In this document: piece after piece, positions 57,226-64,000 of the stretch | Numbering within the stretch: position 1 is the first letter of the stretch | Layout: the number at the start of each line of letters is the position of its first letter | Source: Panicum virgatum | Taxonomy: Eukaryota; Streptophyta; Magnoliopsida; Poales; Poaceae | Assembly: GCF_016808335.1 (NCBI RefSeq) | Contig: NC_053137.1 | Coordinates: 12,016,506 to 12,080,505, forward strand | Reading direction: 5' to 3' | DNA length: 64,000 bases | Notes under the pieces: model-generated | Databases searched by the model: none | The model's input: the letters and a program-made list of their open reading frames with translations, nothing else | What the model was told of the DNA's origin: nothing | Position numbers and translations under genes: made by a program

Positions 57226-59657
57226 CTAATGTGAGGACAGAGCAGAGACAAGACCGTATCCGGCAAAACCCAGACCAAAGAGAAGGATGGCATAGTCCAG
57301 CACCCGCCTCCATAAGGACATTGACGAGCCTACAATGTTCAGATGGAAGACAGCAGGCAGCACGAAGGAGAGAAGCGCGCACATCGTGCTCCCGACGAAT
57401 GAGATGAACGAACCAAAAGCAGGGATGAAGGATGCCACCACAGTCAGGATGGCCACCACGAGGACGCGGCTTGAGTGCAGGCCTAGCCACTCAGCGCCAG
57501 GTACATTGTGGGAGAGCTTCTGAAAGCATCCACTTGATCTGAATCTTGTCTCGACAATCTCATGGATCGGGTGCATCATAACTGGGAACGTGAACGCCAG
57601 CGCGATGCATAGGCCAACCTGCCAATTGATTTCAGATTGTTAAGAAAAAAATGTGATTCAAATATCAATTTTCATCTAATTCTCATGCGAAAAGATTACT
57701 CTAGTTGATGGAAAATATGAATGCTACTTCAATGCAAAGCCAATGGGTCATGAAATTTCAAGACAGTCCAAATTACTACGAGTGTGACAGTGTCCAGTGT
57801 GACAGTGACTCCTTTCACATTTTGTCAATAGGAGATCATGTGCATAATTGATGACTTACGAGATCAGATCTTATATATACCTTGCATTTTTCAAATCAAA
57901 CTGCATTCATAAGTAAGCAACAAGAAGAACTGAAGCAGCAAACTAATGAAAACTGCACTAACCTTAACTGCAACTGATGTCCAATTGTTTGGAAGATTAA
58001 GTGTTATGATGTCTTTGGTGGCATCACCATAGGCCAAGTACCCACACACTCCAAAACACACATACACGGTTATAATGGCAGCAACTGCTTGAGAAAGTAC
58101 CCGGCGGAACTTTCTCCGCTCCGCCATTGAAGCTTCCAGTGCAAGGGTCATGCTGAATCCTTCAAAACAGAAGACTGCAACCCCAAAAGTGAATGGCACT
58201 GCCCAAAGTCCATTAAAAGCACTTCTACTTGCAAAGGGATGATCAAAAAGTTGAAGATCCTCTTTGATCACAATTGCCATGGCAAGGACGTTGCACACAT
58301 CTGCAAATATACTGAATGGAGAAAGAGAAGGCAGTGAACGGATTAAGGAAAGTGCGATCTGCACAGGCAGAAGGATGGCAAAGATGAAGCCAGCTGGGGA
58401 CATCAACTGGCTGAATATGGAATGAAGATTTTGGCCAATGAATATTAGGTACGCTACAGAACCACCCGCCTGTGAAACAAGGATGAGGATTTCTGTCAAG
58501 CATCGACCTACAGTTCCAAAGCACCTTTCACCCAAATCCCCATATGTATAGTAACCCTGACAGCACTCTTCGGGTTCGTCCTCTTCGAGTTTATCCCTGC
58601 AGTCCACCTTCAAATTGGAAATGACACCATGTAAATTAAACAGAAAACAATTAATGAATCCAAAGTTGTTCGACTCACAAAGAAATCTTCTTTGATTTAG
58701 GTAAGTCACAATCATAATTATACTGTCAAATGTGGAGTAGCACCAACAAAATTCTCAAGTGAAGTCCAATTAAAATCTAAACAGAAGAAAGTAAAAGGAA
58801 CTATTATTTTTGGCTTTGTCGAAAATCGTTGGATTTTGGCAGTCAAATTTAAAATGGAGCCAATAACTGGTCAACTGCAAAACCATTTCCTTTTTGCTAA
58901 TACTCGGCAAAGTCTTAGTAATCTGTTGACTTTCAGTAGATTCTTCTTTCTTCTGTAGCACGCAGAATCCTAGTATGGTGGAAAATAAGAAACAATAATG
59001 TAAGCTTGTCCTCTGCATTCAGTTTCTTTAAAAATCATAGGCAATCACAAATTGCCAATTTGCCGGTATACAAGTACTTCCACAGCATTTGTTACTGTAC
59101 CTACCACCCGTAAACCAGAGTCTGGCATTTGTAATGCTACGCAAACACTCATATTTCAGAGTCTGAAATTTCTATTGCAGCATTGAGGAGAAATTTACAC
59201 TGACAGAGTAGCAACAGCAGTGCTGTCTCGACCTTAGCCAAATTTTATTTTTACGCGCGATTCGGATCTGAAAGAAGACGAACGAACTGCAGACAAAAGC
59301 AGACTCTGCCACTCTGCACTGTACTGCACTGTGCTCGGGAGCAGAAAGCAGAGTGAGGAGAGGAGGGAGAGATCAGAGATGGGAGGGAGCACTGACGAGT
59401 CGGAGCATGCAGTAGAGCGTGGCGGAGCCGGCGGCGGCGACGCCGACGGAGCCCGCGAGCCACCCCGCGGCGCGGAAGGCGTAGGGGAGGCCGAGCACGC
59501 CGGTGCCGACGATGGAGACCACCACGTTCCCCAGCGTCTGCGCCGACGTCGCGCCGACGCGTCTCGGGCTCCCGTCCTCCCGCGCCAGCAGCAGCGGCGC
59601 CGCCGCCGAAGCCGAGCCGTCCGCCGCCGCCGCCGCCGCCGCTTTCGCCCCCGCCAT
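57226..59657 (-). CDS. ANT1: ANT1-type aromatic/neutral amino acid transporter (432 aa)
   Basis: Three exons on the minus strand: 59397-59657, 57963-58607 and 57226-57618. Introns are GT-AG and joins are phase 0, giving 432 aa, the length of Arabidopsis ANT1. The ATG at 59657 opens MAGAKAAAA, followed by an Ala-rich head. Residues SAQTLGNVVVSIVGTGVLGLP and YAFRAAGWLAGS mark the first membrane segments of the AAAP family. Further blocks shared with ANT1 are CRDKLEE, TYGDLG, LSPFSIFADVCN, VAVFCFEGFSMTLALE and CGYLAYGDATKDIITLNLP, and there are about eleven hydrophobic segments. ANT1 carries aromatic and neutral amino acids; substrate and membrane here are inferred. No lesion is seen. Only about 290 bases separate the ATG from the poly(A) end of the LINE, and no TATA box is visible there, only CCAAT-like words. 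Confidence 0.92.
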
Positions 59658-59978
59658 CCCCGGCGCGGCCCGGGGGGACACGCGGCGGGCACGGGAGGGA
59701 GGCCGGCGAGGCGAGGCGAGCACTGAGCTGCGAGCACTGGGCTTCACGTAGCGAAATTGGATTCTTGATTGGTGCCAGCCTTGGGCGCGCGAGGGAGGGA
59801 GGGAGCCAGGGAGGGAGTTGGTGGGGGGCAAAGAAGAGGTAGCTGGCGCCGGGAAAGAAACGGACAGCCCCGCCGCCGTGGCAGTGCGTGTGCTGTCTGG
59901 ATTGGTCGGCGCTCCAGATTTGCCAGCCTTTTTCCTTTTTTTCTTTCAGTTTTTTTTTTTTGAAAACTTAGGCAAACT

Positions 59979-61029
59979 TTATTGATTCACGAATACTGTT
60001 ACATCGTTTACAAGCAAATGAAGGATAAAAGAAGGGGGCTCCTTAATCCAAACAAAAGAGCTCTTCTGTAGTAAAGCTTGCCTAGCTAATTCATGGGCGA
60101 CAGTATTACAAGATCTATTGCAGTGATTAATAGAGATCTCACTAAACTCCTTCCAAAGGTCAGCAATCTCATCAAAGATGGTCACTGCCGCAGTAGCCGA
60201 GAAACCACCATTATGCATTGTTTGGACCACTTCCATACAGTCTGATTGGATCTCAACTCGGGTACATCCAATCTGTTGGGCCAAAAGAAGACTAGCTGCA
60301 GCCTCCGACGACACTGCATCCAGAACATGGGGTATGAAACTATGTGACACAGCTATGAAGCCGCCCCCTGCGTCCCTTATAACAGCACCCGAACTTCCCG
60401 TTCCTCTTATCTCATCAAAAGCACCATCAGTGTTAATCATCAAGTATCCCTCATGGGGTTTTCTCCACTCTTGATTGATTACAGTCTCCTTTTTCGAAGC
60501 AACATAATAGTTTGATGTAATTGCTGCAATTGACATTGCCGATCTGGATGGATTTTGAATTTCTTCCCCATGCACTAGTTGTCTCCTTTGCCACCATATA
60601 TACCAACAGCCAGTAAGTATGAGTTCTGCCCGCCCAACCTTAAGATCACTTTCCTCTCCGCCATTCCTGATAATCTCTTGTATGAGCACCGAACCCGATC
60701 TGTCCATCATCAATAATCTCTCAATATACTGCCAGACACCTAGCGAACTCCATATCTCCTGTGCTCGGCTACACGAAAAAAGGATATGTCTTATGTCTTC
60801 CGCCTCATCGTTAACCTCATGGACCTCAGATTGGAAAAGATGGGAGAAATATTCATACACCATTGATCGCATAGTATTACCATCTTCATGCCTTGTGCCA
60901 TGGTCATCAACTAAACCCTTAATAATATTTTTTTCTCCTCCTGGTGGATGCAAAATGATGGAAAAAGCTAGTGTTACGGTCACCATGCTTTAGCCAGTTA
61001 GCACGTGCCCTTTGGATCCATGTCAATTC
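59979..61029 (-). pseudogene. LINE ORF2, remainder with RT deleted and RNase H retained
   Basis: After the TAA the frame reads [11 protein letters not shown] and shifts at a run of seven A (plus 60928-60934) into [11 protein letters not shown]. At about 60790 it passes abruptly from FQSEVHEVNDEAE into the zf-RVT-like block HILFSCSRAQEIW, so the whole RT domain is missing. The RNase H-like domain (MINTDGAFDE, VIRDAGGGFIAVSHS, VEIQSDCMEVV) is intact and ends at 59979. Confidence 0.82.
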
Positions 61030-62031
61030 TTATTGCTCCATCAGCAGTTCCAACCGAACTAGAATATCTTTTTGGGTAGCGACACTGTCCTCCGTGAGGG
61101 GACCTCGCCGCACCCTTTCCAGTTCCTTTTGTAGTTTCTTTATTCGATAAGTTGGCCCCTTCAACACCTTCTGGTCCCAAGTATGAAGTTCCTCGTGAAC
61201 TTCACAGGTCTTTTGCATGAACGAGCGCCCCTCGCCATTGGCCACTGCCTGCGCCCAGGCAGTTTTAATCATCTCCTCCACCGTTTCTTCCTTCAACCAA
61301 CGGGCCTCAAATCTCCGGACGCCCCGCTGGGCATGATCAATCGGAGCAGGCGGTCTGTCAGTTTCAACAATTAACGGCCTATGATCAGATTTAGTCATCT
61401 CTCCATTGACTAGTCGAGCGTCGGGGAAGAGATCATTCCACAAAGCATTAGTTACCCCCCGATCGCGTCGCTCCCGAATTTTTCCTCTTTGCCATGTAAA
61501 CAGATCACCACTATAACCCATATCCGATAGGCCGCAATCATTCAGCGCTTCACTAAAAGCTTGGAGGTAACGTTGAGCTCTCGGTCGCCCTCCCTCCTTT
61601 TCATGGTGAAATAAGATTTCATTAAAGTCTCCTAGGACCATCCACGGTTTATGCATTTTACCATGGAGAGTCCTCAGTGCCTCCCAAGTTTTTCCCTTTT
61701 CCTCCCATCGTGGTTCACCATAGATACCGGTGAGTCTCCACTCTCTGCCATCATCCACTAGCACATCAATGAAATATTCCGACACCTCTTGCATTTTAAT
61801 TGAGACATCATTTCTCCATAACATGAACAGCCCTCCACTGCGGCCGTAACTCTCAACAATGATGCAATGAACACATAATAGCTTCCTTCGTAGCTCTTCT
61901 GCCTTCACTTTATCCAGGTGTGTTTCAGACAGAAATAACACATCTGGTCGTTCTCGCTTCTGGATGTCTCGAAGCGCTCGCACTGCCCGGGCACTCGCTA
62001 GCCCGCGGCAGTTCCATGCTAAGATTTTCAT
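61030..62031 (-). pseudogene. LINE ORF2, endonuclease part
   Basis: The ATG at 62031 opens MKILAWNCRGLAS, the classic start of plant L1 endonucleases. Catalytic blocks FLSETHLDK, GDFNEILFHHEK and KSDHRPLIVE are visible. The frame stops at a TAA (61030-61032) just before a stretch that continues the same protein ([19 protein letters not shown]). Confidence 0.88.
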
Positions 62032-62080
62032 TGTGCCCGGTCACTCTCCTCAAAGGAGAGCGCCGATCTAATAGAACTGT

Positions 62081-63268
62081 TTAAACCCTCCTCACCTCCC
62101 CCAGAAGTCCTTGCCCTTTTTTCTCCTGCTCCTTCACCGGGCTAATTACAGGGTTTGCCACCGGTGAGTTTTGAAGCAAATTGACTTGTGCTACTCGCCC
62201 CCTTCCATCAACATCAGACGCATCTCTCTTCCTTGCAGCCATGTTATTTTGATCATCATCTTCCCCATGGGCAGTTTCCATCTCCTCAACATCTTCCTCC
62301 CACCAAGCACCACGTCCTCCACTATGGCCTCTGCCTCTCCCACGGCTCTGACCTCTTCCTCCCCTGGAGTCAACTCTCACATCCACCAGCGGCGTAAAAC
62401 TGACGCGCAACCAATCACCCCACTCCCAATTAGATTTAATGTGTACCCCATCTCCACATTCAGTGACCTCATGACCCATCTTTCCACAATGGAAACAAAA
62501 GCCTGGAAGCTTTTCATACTGCACCAAGTACACCATTCTTTCCTTTAGCGTTATTGGAACCACTCACACCAGCGGTTTATCTAGCTGCAACCAAACCCTA
62601 GCCCGGAGATACGGAGTAGGATTGATCTTCCCTTCATTGACAACCATTGTGATTAACTCGCCCACTTTCTTTGCTACTTTCTCTGCCAGCTCCTTCTTCT
62701 TCATTAGCCCCTCTGGAACACCTTGGATACGAATCCAAGATGGAATTCTATCCAACTTATATGTGTGTATGTTAGAAAATCCATCATATTCTTCAAACAC
62801 CACTGTGGCTCCTCTGAATAGCCAAGGACCGCCTTCCATCACCCGCGTCAAATCACCAAGACAGTGTAATTGGAGGAGGAAAAGATTTGGAGCCAATACC
62901 TTGAACGTGACCTCCTTTGCCGCTGCCCATGCGTTCCTCATTGCGGTGAACAAGGCTGCATGGCTAAACGGCTTTGTCGTATGAACCCTAAACAGGGCCA
63001 GCCAACGTACATCTTTGATTAGCTCCTCGAACTCCTTTGAGAAATCTAGGTCTTCATCTTCTTCCCCTTGCAGCTTCAGCCCCTCCAATCTCTCCTCCAG
63101 ACTCGGCTCAGCTGGGTCTCCCGTCTTCCCGTCATCCATCTTCTCCTTGTTTGAAGTGGACGCCATGCGTCCTCCTACGCTTCTACCCTTGCTGCTTGGT
63201 TCGTAGATCACGAGAAAAAAGTGTCGACCTCGTACAGATCGGCAAAATATCGGGGACTCTGGCGGCAT
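62081..63268 (-). pseudogene. LINE ORF1 (DUF4283 and zinc knuckle) with one in-frame stop
   Basis: The ATG at 63268 starts a leader-like stretch and a second ATG at 63166 opens MASTSNKEKMDDG, the more likely start. A DUF4283-like domain follows (LFRVHTTKPFSHAALFTAMR, then IPSWIRIQGVPEGL). A TGA at 62564-62566 interrupts the frame, which resumes at once with VVPITLKERMVYLVQYEKL and a CCHC knuckle CFHCGKMGHEVTEC. The Gly/Arg-rich tail ends at 62081. Only one substitution separates this from an open ORF. Confidence 0.82.
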
Positions 63269-63289
63269 TGCCAGAGGATGGGTAAAACC

Positions 63290-63813
63290 CTAGGTTAGGG
63301 GATTCAGGTTTTCTCTTCTTCATTTACTTCTACTCGTCTCCCGCTCTACCTAGGCAGGCCACAACAAAATAATTAATATTTTATATAAATTTTTAATAAA
63401 ATAAATTGTCAAATTTATTTAAAGTTAAAAAACTAAAATAAATTATAATTTAGAATGGAGAAAATATCAAGTATTTATATTAGTTCTATTGGTAAGTACC
63501 CCTGTTTTTAAACAAAGTGTCAACTTGAATATTGGATCTTTGGGGAATGTATGTTGGAATCTTATTTGAAAGGTTGGTTAATTGAGTTGTTTTAAATAAG
63601 TTATGTACACAAAACTTAAATGAATGATTTGTACTATTTTTTTATTGTCTTTTCTCCGAGAACTTGAACCGCGACAGAATTATACGTGTTCTTAAAATGT
63701 TCAAAATCTAATAAAAAATCACCCCCATATATTCTTATGACAAAAATCTCGTAAAAGCTGTGTTAATTACAGTAATCATGAAAAGTTATCCTTAGAAGTT
63801 GTACTTCTACGTA
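63290..63813. other. AT-rich intergenic, nothing recognised
   Basis: Sequence between the LINE and the Stowaway end, without gene or element signals. Confidence 0.5.
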
Positions 63814-64000
63814 CTCCCTTCGTTCCAAATTATTGTTCTTTTGATTTTTTTAACCTCAAGTTTAACCACTCGTTTTATTCAAAAATTTGTACAAAATATT
63901 ACCTCTTTTGTTATAGCTTGTTTTATCAATACAAGTTTTCTAAAATAATTTATATTTAACTATATTTTTATAATTTTTTGAATAAGACGAGCGATAAAAT
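63814..64000. mobile_element. Stowaway (Tc1/Mariner) MITE, left part
   Basis: CTCCCTTCGTTCCAAATTAT follows a TA dinucleotide (63812-63813), the standard Stowaway end. AT-rich interior words such as CACTCGTTTTATTCAAAAA fit the family. The right end lies outside the window. Confidence 0.8.

Larger units (their letters stand above)
59950..63268 (-). mobile_element. L1-type LINE lacking reverse transcriptase
   Basis: Minus orientation: ORF1 from 63268 or 63166, ORF2 from 62031, and a 3' end marked by a poly(A) run (poly-T on the plus strand at about 59950-59961) preceded by an AATAAA-like word. Endonuclease and C-terminal RNase H are present, but the RT domain between them is deleted. The exact 5' end and target duplication were not found. 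It sits with its 3' end toward the transporter gene. Confidence 0.85.

Noticed and set aside
59950..63400. Target-site duplication of the LINE
   Set aside because: The sequence next to the poly(A) end (TTTCTTTCAG on the plus strand) has no convincing copy beyond the 5' end, so I did not call one.
1..64000. tRNA, rRNA or riboswitch genes
   Set aside because: No cloverleaf or conserved rRNA core was noticed; primer-binding sites only resemble the 3' end of a tRNA complement.

Overview
The window is nuclear DNA of a grass, most probably a panicoid. It has spliced genes with GT-AG introns and GC-rich first exons, two HMA3-type heavy-metal ATPases of the cereal kind, and deeply nested LTR retrotransposons, CACTA, Mutator-like, hAT and Stowaway elements. 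No prokaryotic feature is present. I read it by eye; coordinates of splice sites, LTR ends and target-site duplications were counted from the sequence, and family names come from memory of conserved motifs.

Layout. 1-6032: two head-to-tail HMA3-like Zn/Cd P1B-ATPase genes on the minus strand. The left copy runs off the window and the right copy is complete (six exons, 898 aa) with a 108-bp hAT-type MITE in intron 3. 6.3-8.1 kb: purine-rich repeat and a Mutator-like foldback element. 8.6-10.3 kb: a plant-specific gene of unknown function broken by a frameshift and by a 21-bp poly(A) insertion flanked by a 13-bp duplication. 10.6-13.8 kb: a young, internally deleted Ty3/gypsy element with one long open ORF. 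14.7-22.4 kb: a second Mutator-like foldback, other MITEs, an unrecognised spliced locus and an LTR scrap. 22.5-25.3 kb: a CACTA element holding only a Ulp1-type protease tail, with a solo LTR inside it. 25.3-31.4 kb: gene fragments and two solo LTRs with perfect target duplications.

31.4-53.5 kb is one nest. An old, broken SIRE-like Ty1/copia element (minus strand) carries, inside its right LTR, a 10.75-kb gag-only element whose 2766-bp LTRs differ at only two positions that I can see. The SIRE element appears to have split an F-box-type gene: the body lies at 53.5-54.5 kb and the last codons and stop lie at 31.41-31.45 kb. All three large LTR families here carry arrays of an 11-bp dyad of form CGG-N5-CCG, which is the most unusual signal in the window.

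54.7-55.3 kb is a second F-box pseudogene. 57.2-59.7 kb is an intact ANT1-type amino-acid transporter gene (three exons, 432 aa, minus strand). Directly upstream of it, at 59.95-63.3 kb, is a LINE that has lost its reverse transcriptase. The window ends inside a Stowaway MITE. Genes that look functional are the HMA3 pair and the transporter. They are not an operon or pathway unit; both are membrane transporters, one for metal sequestration and one for amino acids.
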